Part shown: piece by piece, positions 46,665 to 53,323 of the stretch
Layout of the letters: every line of letters starts with the position of its first letter
How positions within the stretch are numbered: position 1 is the stretch's first letter
Source: Bacteroidota bacterium
GTDB lineage: Bacteria; Bacteroidota; Bacteroidia; Chitinophagales; Saprospiraceae
Assembly: GCA_029781865.1 (NCBI GenBank)
Contig: JAKOVW010000091.1
Coordinates: 62,001 to 126,000, forward strand
Direction of reading: 5' to 3'
Length of the DNA stretch: 64,000 nucleotides
Position numbers and translations under genes: made by a program
Notes under the pieces: generated by a model
Seen by the model: only the letters and a program-made list of their open reading frames with translations
Told to the model about the DNA's origin: nothing
Databases searched by the model: none

Positions 46665-48149
46665 ATGAAAAACAATCAGGATATTCTGGTAGAGAAAATA
46701 CGTCAGTTAGAACTCATTTCCCGCAGTTTAGAGCCATCATTTGAATTGCGTAAAAAATGGACTGATAAAAGTACAACTTTTGCTTATCATTTTATCGATT
46801 CACTTCCAAACGGAAAAGCATTTCAATTATTTGGAAGTCAAAAAGATAATTTTGTATTAAACAATAATGCATTACTTCCGCATGAAATTTCTGAGGTACT
46901 GAAGGAACTTGAAGAACACCTGATCACTCAGGGACTCAATCCTGCATCCGGCGGACATTTGGGATACATTCCGGGGGGTGGAATTTATGCCGGTGTATTA
47001 GGCGATTATCTGGCTGCTGTCACGAATCAATATGCAGGTATTTTTTATGGTGGCCCTGCAGCGGTTAAAATTGAAAATGAATTAATACGCTGGTTATGTA
47101 ATCTGGTTGGTTATCCAGCTTCCAGTCATGGAAATCTGGCCAGTGGCGGATCGATAGCTAATCTCATTGCAATCGTAACAGCTAAGGAAGCAAGGCAAAT
47201 TCGCGCGGCAGAAATTCCTAAACTCTGCATTTATCTTACCGAACAAGTTCACCATTGTGTACATAAAGCGATCAGAATCTGTGGATTAGGAGAAGCCAAT
47301 ACGCGGTTTGTCCCAATGGATCCTGCCTGCCGCATGAATGTGGAAGCGCTTAAACAAATGGTCCATGAGGATAAATCGCAAGGCTTAAAACCCTTTCTCG
47401 TGGTGGGTAGTGCAGGCACTACGGATACCGGAGCGATAGATCCACTGGATGCAATTGCAGACATTGCAGAAGCTGAAAATCTTTGGTTTCACGTGGATGC
47501 CGCATATGGTGGTTTCTTTATTCTTTGTGAGCTCGAACAACGGAATGGAAGACCGTTGAAAGAGGCATTTAAAGGCATGGAACGCTCTGATAGTCTTGCC
47601 ATTGACCCTCATAAGGGATTGTTTTTATCCTATGGATTGGGAGCCGTCCTGGTCAAAGATGTGGCTTCACTCTATAAGGCTCATTACTACAAAGCTGCAT
47701 ACATGCAAGACACGCTCACCAGCCAGGAAGAATTGAGCCCTGCAGACTTATCTCCAGAGCTGACCAAACATTTCAGAGGTCTTCGTCTATGGTTACCCTT
47801 AAAACTGTATGGGATCAACCCTTTCAAAGCCTGTCTCGAAGAAAAAATTCTTCTTTGCCGGTACTTTTATGAGGAGGTCTCAAAACTGGGATTCGAAACC
47901 GGTCCCTACCCGGAAACATCCGTATGCATTTATAGATACGTCCCTGAAACCGGGGACGCCAATGAATTTAATCAACAGATTGTCAATTATATAGTAAATG
48001 ACGGAAGGGTATTTGTTTCATCAACTAGCCTGAATGAGGTTTTCTGGATCCGCATCGCCATCCTGTCCTTCAGGTCCCACCTGGAAATAATCAATACCTA
48101 CCTCGAAGTTTTAAAATCAGCCCTGAAGGAGGCGATGGATAAACAGTAA
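46665..48149 (+). CDS. PLP-dependent decarboxylase (group II, aromatic/diaminobutyrate type)
   Basis: Fold-type I PLP enzyme of 494 residues. SGGHLGYIPGGGIYAGVLGDYLAAVTNQYAG (about 98-128) and GNLASGGSIANLIAIVTAKE are family blocks; WFHVDAAYGGFFILCE holds the PLP-binding Asp; the Schiff-base lysine is Lys317 in AIDPHKGLFLSYG. Substrates in this group include aromatic amino acids, glutamate, 2,4-diaminobutyrate and phosphatidylserine-unrelated acids; the sequence does not tell which. It stands alone. A GTTAGGAG cluster starts 15 bases after its stop. Confidence 0.86.
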   Translation: MKNNQDILVEKIRQLELISRSLEPSFELRKKWTDKSTTFAYHFIDSLPNGKAFQLFGSQKDNFVLNNNALLPHEISEVLKELEEHLITQGLNPASGGHLGYIPGGGIYAGVLGDYLAAVTNQYAGIFYGGPAAVKIENELIRWLCNLVGYPASSHGNLASGGSIANLIAIVTAKEARQIRAAEIPKLCIYLTEQVHHCVHKAIRICGLGEANTRFVPMDPACRMNVEALKQMVHEDKSQGLKPFLVVGSAGTTDTGAIDPLDAIADIAEAENLWFHVDAAYGGFFILCELEQRNGRPLKEAFKGMERSDSLAIDPHKGLFLSYGLGAVLVKDVASLYKAHYYKAAYMQDTLTSQEELSPADLSPELTKHFRGLRLWLPLKLYGINPFKACLEEKILLCRYFYEEVSKLGFETGPYPETSVCIYRYVPETGDANEFNQQIVNYIVNDGRVFVSSTSLNEVFWIRIAILSFRSHLEIINTYLEVLKSALKEAMDKQ

Positions 48150-48163
48150 GAAGAGGGTTGGAT

Positions 48164-48260
48164 AGTTAGGAGTTAGGGGTTAGGAGTTAGCAGTTAAGAG
48201 TTAGGAGCTAGGAGCTAGGAGTTGGGAGCTAGGAGTTAGGGGTTAGGGGTTAGGGGTTAA
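48164..48260. repeat. GTTAGGAG-type low-complexity cluster
   Basis: About 97 bases of degenerate tandem 7-mers (TTAGGAG, TTAGGGG, CTAGGAG) read on the plus strand, immediately 3' of the decarboxylase stop. Similar clusters, always G-rich on the coding strand of the gene they follow, lie at 52780-52815, 53277-53300 (minus) and 56985-57075 (minus). Confidence 0.85.
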
Positions 48261-48262
48261 GC

Positions 48263-48322
48263 GATGAGTGATGAATGATGAATGATGAATGATGAGTGAT
48301 GAGTGAGGAGTGAGGAGTGATG
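48263..48322. repeat. GATGAGTGATGAATGAT low-complexity cluster
   Basis: Direct continuation of the preceding cluster with a different unit: repeated TGATGAA/TGATGAG and TGAGGAG words. From 48380 to 48438 a third low-complexity run of TCTCATATCT/TTTCAGATCT words follows. The rest of the 48150-48501 gap holds no other feature. Confidence 0.7.
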
Positions 48323-48478
48323 AAAATAATATAACTAATTGATTTTATGTGTTTTAAGCAAAATAATCGCTATAATACTTCTCATCTAAGATCTCATATC
48401 TTATATTTCAGACCTCATATTTCAGATCTCAGATCTTAATCGTGTTTTCCCGTCTTAACTTAAAATTATTCCCCGCTC

Positions 48479-48509
48479 TTGGTTTATTTCATTTAAATAT
48501 CTACATTTG
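48479..48509 (+). promoter_or_regulatory. Promoter of the rpsF-rpsR-rplI operon
   Basis: TTG (48479-48481), 20 bases, TACATTTG (48502-48509), a full match to the Bacteroidota consensus with ideal spacing. The rpsF ATG is at 48545, leaving a leader of about 28 bases, too short for the structured S6:S18 leader known in other phyla. Confidence 0.7.
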
Positions 48510-48544
48510 CAGCCCTTTTTGAACAAAAAGTATTATTCATTGAT

Positions 48545-49006
48545 ATGCGTCATTTAGAAGTAAGCTTCATCGTGGATCCAGTGCTGTCGGGCGATGAAGT
48601 AAAATCGACAGTTCAGACGTATAAGGACATGCTCACCAATGAAGGTGCAAGCATTGTTCATATAGCTGAAATGGGATTAAGGCAACTCGCCTACCCCATC
48701 AATAACCGCTCTACAGGAGTTTATTTCTGTATTGAGTTTTCTTCACCGAATCCTACATTCATTCCAAAGTTGGAACTTGCCTTGAAACGCGATGAGCGGA
48801 TCATGCGATTTCTTACCGTAAGCCTGGATAAGTATGGAGTAAAGTACAACGAAGACAAGAGAAACGGTAAAATCGGAAAGAGACAACGCAAAGAAAAGCA
48901 AGTTGAAAGTCCGGTTGTATCCGAACCTTATGTTCGCCCCGTACAACATGCAGCTCCTGCCGCTCCTGCAGCCGCTCCAGAAATTGTAATTCCTGAAGAA
49001 GAATAA
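48545..49006 (+). CDS. rpsF: Small ribosomal subunit protein bS6
   Basis: 30S protein of 153 residues. The S6 fold occupies about 1-95 (RHLEVSFIVDPVLSGDEVKSTVQTYKDMLTNEGASIVHIAEMGLRQLAYPINNRSTGVYF, RDERIMRFLTVSLDKYG). The remaining roughly 55 residues are a Lys-rich then Ala/Pro/Glu-rich tail (HAAPAAPAAAPEIVIPEEE), longer than in E. coli S6. First gene of a three-gene ribosomal operon, with rpsR 18 bases downstream and no ssb or priB gene between. Confidence 0.96.
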   Translation: MRHLEVSFIVDPVLSGDEVKSTVQTYKDMLTNEGASIVHIAEMGLRQLAYPINNRSTGVYFCIEFSSPNPTFIPKLELALKRDERIMRFLTVSLDKYGVKYNEDKRNGKIGKRQRKEKQVESPVVSEPYVRPVQHAAPAAPAAAPEIVIPEEE

Positions 49007-49024
49007 CTCCTTAAAATTTAAATC

Positions 49025-49291
49025 ATGGCAACACAAGATGAAATAAAGTTTCTCAGTAATCCGAATATTGGACAGAAGAAAACAAAATATTGCCGATTCA
49101 AAAGATTCGGATTAAAATACATAGACTATAAGGATGATGCATTCCTCATCCAATTTGTAAACGATCAGGGTAAATTATTGCCTAGACGTCTGACCGGCAA
49201 TTCTCTTAAATATCAAAGAAGAGTTGCAACCGCTGTTAAGCGTGCCAGACATCTTGCTATATTACCTTATGTAACTGATCTTTTAAAATAA
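49025..49291 (+). CDS. rpsR: Small ribosomal subunit protein bS18
   Basis: 30S protein of 88 residues, binding partner of bS6. Features: KTKYCRFKRFGLKYIDYKDD, GKLLPRRLTGNSLKYQRRVATAVKRARHLAILPYV, the classical S18 signature. Middle gene of the rpsF-rpsR-rplI operon. Confidence 0.97.
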   Translation: MATQDEIKFLSNPNIGQKKTKYCRFKRFGLKYIDYKDDAFLIQFVNDQGKLLPRRLTGNSLKYQRRVATAVKRARHLAILPYVTDLLK

Positions 49292-49310
49292 CCGGTAAAC
49301 CTGAAGTAAT

Positions 49311-49757
49311 ATGGAAGTAATCCTTTTAAAAGATATGGATAAACTGGGTGACAAACACGAAGTGATTAAAGTTCGTCCCGGTTTTGGTCGCAATTTCTTA
49401 ATTCCAAATGGTGTGGCTTTGCTTGCGAATGATTCCAATTTGAGAAAATTAAAAGAACTCAAAAGACAGGAAGATGCTCGTGAAAACAAAAAAGTCAATG
49501 ACTATAAAGCAATGGCAGAACAATTGAATGGCGTTGTCCTGAAAATTGGTGCAAAGACCGGCGCAACGGATAAGATTTTTGGAAGCGTAACCAACGTACA
49601 GCTTGCACAAGCTTTAAAAGATCAATGCAACATTGATGTTGAACGCAAAAAAATTCACATTGACGAGGAAGTGAAAACAACGGGTTCCTATACTGCCATG
49701 ATTGACTTTCACAAAGACGTACATGCCAAACTCAATTTTGAAGTCATTTCAGAATAA
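49311..49757 (+). CDS. rplI: Large ribosomal subunit protein bL9
   Basis: 50S protein of 148 residues. N-terminal RNA-binding domain MEVILLKDMDKLGDKHEVIKVRPGFGRNFLIPNGVALLA, a connecting helix (NLRKLKELKRQEDARENKK), and a C-terminal domain (KIGAKTGATDKIFGSVTNVQLAQAL). Last gene of the operon, 19 bases after rpsR, followed by a strong terminator at 49832. Confidence 0.97.
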   Translation: MEVILLKDMDKLGDKHEVIKVRPGFGRNFLIPNGVALLANDSNLRKLKELKRQEDARENKKVNDYKAMAEQLNGVVLKIGAKTGATDKIFGSVTNVQLAQALKDQCNIDVERKKIHIDEEVKTTGSYTAMIDFHKDVHAKLNFEVISE

Positions 49758-49831
49758 GGAATAGATAGCGCTAGAGATTCTAAGCGGTAAACTAAGATTC
49801 CGACATTTAGAAAAGTAATAGGTAAAAATAG

Positions 49832-49869
49832 ATCCCGGTGTTTTTTCAAACACCGGGATTGTTTTTTTT
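49832..49869 (+). terminator. Strong rho-independent terminator of the ribosomal protein operon
   Basis: Perfect 12-bp stem: ATCCCGGTGTTT (49832-49843) and AAACACCGGGAT (49848-49859) around a TTTC loop, followed by a run of T residues. It lies 74 bases after the rplI stop. Confidence 0.93.
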
Positions 49870-50013
49870 ATAAGAGTGCGTCCAGGATTGCCCGGACAAA
49901 AACAGAACAAGGATCTGAATGAATAAGGAGTGCTAAATCACAAGACCTATAAAATTAATTACGGATTTATTTTAGATCCTTGCATGACGTAGTTGAAATT
50001 GCCATGCAATTAT

Positions 50014-50373
50014 TTATTTTAAAAATCTAAGATAGAAGGTCAGGATAATCATGGCCACAATCAGCAGGATCAAAATGATAATGTGAATTTCTTCCTTACG
50101 CTCTTTTTTGATTTCCACATTCAATTCTGTTGGCGTTTTCTTATCTACATTCAATGTATAATCAAATCCACTTCCATTCTTATGGATATCCAGTTTCAGC
50201 AATTCACGTTCGAAAAAAAAATTATAACTCTTGTCGTCTAAAATCCCAAAATCAATAATCATGACCCTGTCATCCAGATAGGCAACCAAATGACCACTAT
50301 CTTCACCATGGTATATTCCAAAGGTGTGCTCCACACTGGACTGATCGTGAAATGTCCAAAACTGCTGTGCCAT
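50014..50373 (-). CDS. Hypothetical protein with C-terminal membrane anchor
   Basis: Protein of 119 residues. The first 90 are soluble with beta-strand patterns (FGIYHGEDSGHLVAYLDDRVMIIDFGILDDKSYNFFF; DIHKNGSGFDYTLNVDKKTPTELNVEI), then a Lys/Glu-rich stretch, then a single hydrophobic segment IHIIILILLIVAMIILTFYL ending five residues from the C-terminus. There is no signal peptide, so a tail-anchored, cytoplasm-facing topology is likely. Family unknown. It is divergent from the T9SS type B gene. Confidence 0.68.
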   Translation of the reverse strand: MAQQFWTFHDQSSVEHTFGIYHGEDSGHLVAYLDDRVMIIDFGILDDKSYNFFFERELLKLDIHKNGSGFDYTLNVDKKTPTELNVEIKKERKEEIHIIILILLIVAMIILTFYLRFLK

Positions 50374-50424
50374 TGGTTGAGTTGCTTAGTAAAAATAGTA
50401 TATCTTCGTTTTGAAAATGATTTT

Positions 50425-51990
50425 ATGACGAAATTATTTTGGCTACAGTTCCTATTTTCATTTCCGGTTTTGCTTGCAGGTCAGAATTTAATTCCCAATC
50501 CGGGATTTGAACAATGCGATAAATGCGATAACCGGGGTTTTAAAGAACTCAGCATTGGTTTTGGCGCTAATGACCCTGCAGACTGGACTGCCGCCACATA
50601 CGGTACACCGGATTTTCAATCAGTCAGCCCTCATACCGGAAAAAAACACGGAGGCTTTTTTGTGGGATTTCCAAAATTTGAATACCTCACCAATCATTTT
50701 ACCGCCTGCCTTAAAAAAGATGCCGTGTATCAATTTAGTTTTTGGATTAGCCCGGATACCCGCAGTCCAAATTACATTGTCGATGAAATTGGTGTTTATA
50801 TACAACAAGGTCCTTGTGAATTTAAACAGCCGGATCCACTGAAACAGCTGACACCGGTTTATCAATCGGACGATGGAGATTTTATTGGCAAATCGGGATA
50901 CCGATTGCTTCGATTTGAATACACTGCCAAAGGTGGTGAAGATCATTTTGTTGTTGGAAGATTCCGTAACCTGGGATTGGGAGATACTACTTTTGTAGGA
51001 ACCAAACGTCCTGCAAATCCGTCAAGCGAACCTGTTTATTATTTTGTAGATGATTTTGAAATGATTCAAATATCTCAGAATCCGGTAATTGATCTGATAC
51101 CTGATGTAATTACATTGTGTCCTGGCGAAAAAAAACAATTGACAATACCATCACCGTATAACCAGGGAGCAATCAATTGGAGTACCGGTCAGAAAACAGC
51201 AACCATAGATGTGCCTGAAATAAACACAGTCTATGTAGAAGTGACTTTAAATGATGCCTGCAAAACAATCATCAAAGATTCCACGCATATCATAATCCGT
51301 CCACTGGCTCAAATCCAGATCATAGGATCAGATAGCATTTGCGAGGGTGGATCCACACTACTCACGGCAACATGTGACTCCTGTCTCGAACTCAGTTGGA
51401 ATTCACTGCTCGTAACCATGCCCGGAGAATATACAGTTACTGCAAAAACAAATTGTGGTGAACAAACAGTATCCAAAAAAATAGTTCTATATGATGATCA
51501 CGGTCAAATTGCGATTGATGGTGTTGATGAAATTTGCACCGGTGATAAAAAAGAATTAACAGCGCATTGCGATAGATGTACCGATTTAAGTTGGACAAAA
51601 CTCGAAATATCACAACCCGGTGAATATACCGTTACTGCCAAAACGATTTGCAAAGAAATCACAGCGACAAAAAAAATCGGTACAGCCAATCAACAAATAG
51701 ACAGCCTGGTCCGATTTCCAAACGTCGTTTTTCCCAACGGTCAGGACATCAACCATAGTTTTAAACCTGTAATAAAAAAAGGAGAAGAAGGCAGAATTAT
51801 GAATTTTACATTTACCATTTTCAATCGTTGGGGTCAAACATTAATTAAAACAAAAGTAAAAGAAGATGAATGGCAACCTGATCCGGGATTACCGATGGAC
51901 ACTTACTTATATATTGGTGAAATCGAATATCAGGATTGTAACGGAATTAAGAAAAACGGATTTAAAGGAACTGTAACACTGGTACGATAA
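50425..51990 (+). CDS. T9SS type B sorting domain (CHU_C/gliding-motility-associated) protein
   Basis: Secreted protein of 521 residues from the ATG at 50425; the frame is open back to 50290, but MTKLFWLQFLFSFPVLLAGQ is the signal peptide. NLIPNPGFEQCDKC (about 21-34) opens an N-terminal domain also seen in OmpA-type Bacteroidota proteins. Ig-like segments follow: one at about 220-295 and two tandem Cys-containing repeats (ICEGGSTLLTATCDSC and ICTGDKKELTAHCDRC, each ending PGEYTVTAKT). The C-terminal roughly 90 residues (FTIFNRWGQTLIKTKVKEDEW onward, ending FKGTVTLVR) form a type B sorting domain. It overlaps the SDR gene by one base (TAATG). Confidence 0.85.
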   Translation: MTKLFWLQFLFSFPVLLAGQNLIPNPGFEQCDKCDNRGFKELSIGFGANDPADWTAATYGTPDFQSVSPHTGKKHGGFFVGFPKFEYLTNHFTACLKKDAVYQFSFWISPDTRSPNYIVDEIGVYIQQGPCEFKQPDPLKQLTPVYQSDDGDFIGKSGYRLLRFEYTAKGGEDHFVVGRFRNLGLGDTTFVGTKRPANPSSEPVYYFVDDFEMIQISQNPVIDLIPDVITLCPGEKKQLTIPSPYNQGAINWSTGQKTATIDVPEINTVYVEVTLNDACKTIIKDSTHIIIRPLAQIQIIGSDSICEGGSTLLTATCDSCLELSWNSLLVTMPGEYTVTAKTNCGEQTVSKKIVLYDDHGQIAIDGVDEICTGDKKELTAHCDRCTDLSWTKLEISQPGEYTVTAKTICKEITATKKIGTANQQIDSLVRFPNVVFPNGQDINHSFKPVIKKGEEGRIMNFTFTIFNRWGQTLIKTKVKEDEWQPDPGLPMDTYLYIGEIEYQDCNGIKKNGFKGTVTLVR

Positions 51991-52778
51991 TGTTGAAAAT
52001 AGATTTGGAACATAAGACCGCGCTGGTATGTGGTGCGAGTAAAGGAATAGGAAAAGCTTGTGCATTCGCATTAGCGCAGGCAGGTGCGTCTGTTACCTTA
52101 CTAGCAAGAAATGCGATTGCTCTGGAAGAAATCATTCACCAATTGCCTAAATCAAAAACGCAGCATCACCAGGCATTGGTCGCTGATATGTCGGATCCGG
52201 ATGATTTACATCGCAAAATTGAAGTCTTTGTAAAAAATCATCCTATACACATCTTATTGAATAATACCGGCGGACCTTCTCCTGGTCCCATTGTCACCGC
52301 GGATAGAAATCACTTTGAAAATGCATTCCGCCAACATCTCATCTGCAATCATATCCTGGCCATCAATCTCATTCCGGGAATGAAAGAAGCGGAATACGGT
52401 CGAATCATCAATATTATTTCCACCTCAGTCAAACAGCCTATCGAAAATCTGGGAGTCTCTAATACAATACGGGCCGCTGTTGCAAATTGGGCTAAAACAC
52501 TATCCACTGAACTGGCACCTTTCCAAATCACCGTAAATAATATTTTACCCGGAGCGACTCAAACGGAACGCCTGGATGCCATTATCGATAAGGAAGTGCT
52601 GATTCATCAACTTTCTCATGAAGAAGTTACTGAAAAAATGCTTGCAACAATACCCATGAAACGATTTGCTCAACCAGGAGAAATTGCAACTGCAGTCGCA
52701 TTTTTAGCCAGTCCTTTGGCATCCTATATTACTGGAATAAATCTACCTGTGGATGGGGGGAGGACTAAGAGCTTATAA
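51990..52778 (+). CDS. SDR family oxidoreductase with altered catalytic motif
   Basis: Rossmann-fold short-chain dehydrogenase/reductase of 262 residues. The cofactor motif is CGASKGIG (14-21) with NNTGG at 91-95. The catalytic Ser is in ISTS (143-146), but the usual Tyr-x3-Lys is replaced by Ser157 and Arg161 (GVSNTIRAA). This matches a recognised SDR subgroup with SN-x2-R in that place, whose members are annotated as 3-oxoacyl-ACP reductase-like but may lack standard activity. The C-terminal GVDGGRTKS is normal for SDRs. Its start overlaps the preceding stop by one base. Confidence 0.87.
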   Translation: MLKIDLEHKTALVCGASKGIGKACAFALAQAGASVTLLARNAIALEEIIHQLPKSKTQHHQALVADMSDPDDLHRKIEVFVKNHPIHILLNNTGGPSPGPIVTADRNHFENAFRQHLICNHILAINLIPGMKEAEYGRIINIISTSVKQPIENLGVSNTIRAAVANWAKTLSTELAPFQITVNNILPGATQTERLDAIIDKEVLIHQLSHEEVTEKMLATIPMKRFAQPGEIATAVAFLASPLASYITGINLPVDGGRTKSL

Positions 52779-52779
52779 T

Positions 52780-52815
52780 AGTTAGGAGTTAGAGGTTAGA
52801 GGTTAGGAGTTACTT
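52780..52815. repeat. GTTAGGAG cluster, left arm of inverted repeat around the four-helix-bundle gene
   Basis: AGTTAGGAGTTAGAGGTT at 52780-52797 continues as AGAGGTTAGGAGTTA. Its first 18 bases are perfectly repeated in inverted orientation at 53277-53294. It begins 2 bases after the SDR stop. Confidence 0.85.
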
Positions 52816-53174
52816 TTATTCTTATTTTTAAGTGTAAATATTGCGCTCCGAATCATTTTATATACTCCAGTAAATTTATTCACAACTTCCTGGAAGGATT
52901 CTACAGAAATATAATTAGTTTCTCGTAATATTTCCAACCAATAAATTGTTTCATCACATTCCTTTTGAGCAATTGCAAGTTTATGAATAAAATCATTTGT
53001 GCTTTCCGCATTTTGAGCCTCTCTTATATTGGCACCAACTGATGTGCCGGATCTCAACAACTGTTTGCTCATTATATACTCCTTTTTCTCGTTTATCAGA
53101 AATTTGTATAATTCTATAATAGTAATAGCATTAGCAAAAGACTCCCTTAATAGAGCAGATTTGTTCTCTTTCAT
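52803..53174 (-). CDS. Four helix bundle protein (23S rRNA intervening-sequence/S23 type)
   Basis: Small helical protein of 123 residues. Features: RESFANAITIIELYKFL, YIMSKQLLRSGTSVGANIREAQNAESTNDFIHKLAIAQKECDETIYWLEIL, the classic core of the TIGR02436-type family. Members occur in 23S rRNA intervening sequences and next to diversity-generating elements, but most are free-standing and of unknown function. It is flanked by perfect 18-bp inverted repeats, and its 3' end runs into the left repeat. The gene lies in the convergent gap between SDR and the Asp-box protein. Confidence 0.88.
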   Translation of the reverse strand: MKENKSALLRESFANAITIIELYKFLINEKKEYIMSKQLLRSGTSVGANIREAQNAESTNDFIHKLAIAQKECDETIYWLEILRETNYISVESFQEVVNKFTGVYKMIRSAIFTLKNKNKSNS

Positions 53175-53276
53175 TTTTAAGAATTTTTAGTTATTTAACT
53201 AGGTGTTTCAACTTTTAGGTTGTGCAAAAATAAAAAAAATCAAATCTTTTAGCCAACTAAAAATTCCCTAACTCAG

Positions 53277-53300
53277 AACCTCTAACTCCTAACTTCTAAC
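53277..53300. repeat. GTTAGGAG cluster, right arm of inverted repeat
   Basis: AACCTCTAACTCCTAACT at 53277-53294 is the exact reverse complement of 52780-52797. It lies 24 bases beyond the stop of the minus-strand Asp-box gene, so its G-rich strand matches that gene's coding strand. Confidence 0.85.
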
Positions 53301-53323
53301 GATTAATTTCAAATCACTATAGA

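Noticed and set aside
48510-48544. S6:S18-binding leader RNA before rpsF
   Set aside because: The promoter leaves only about 28-35 bases before the ATG, too short for the known structured leader.
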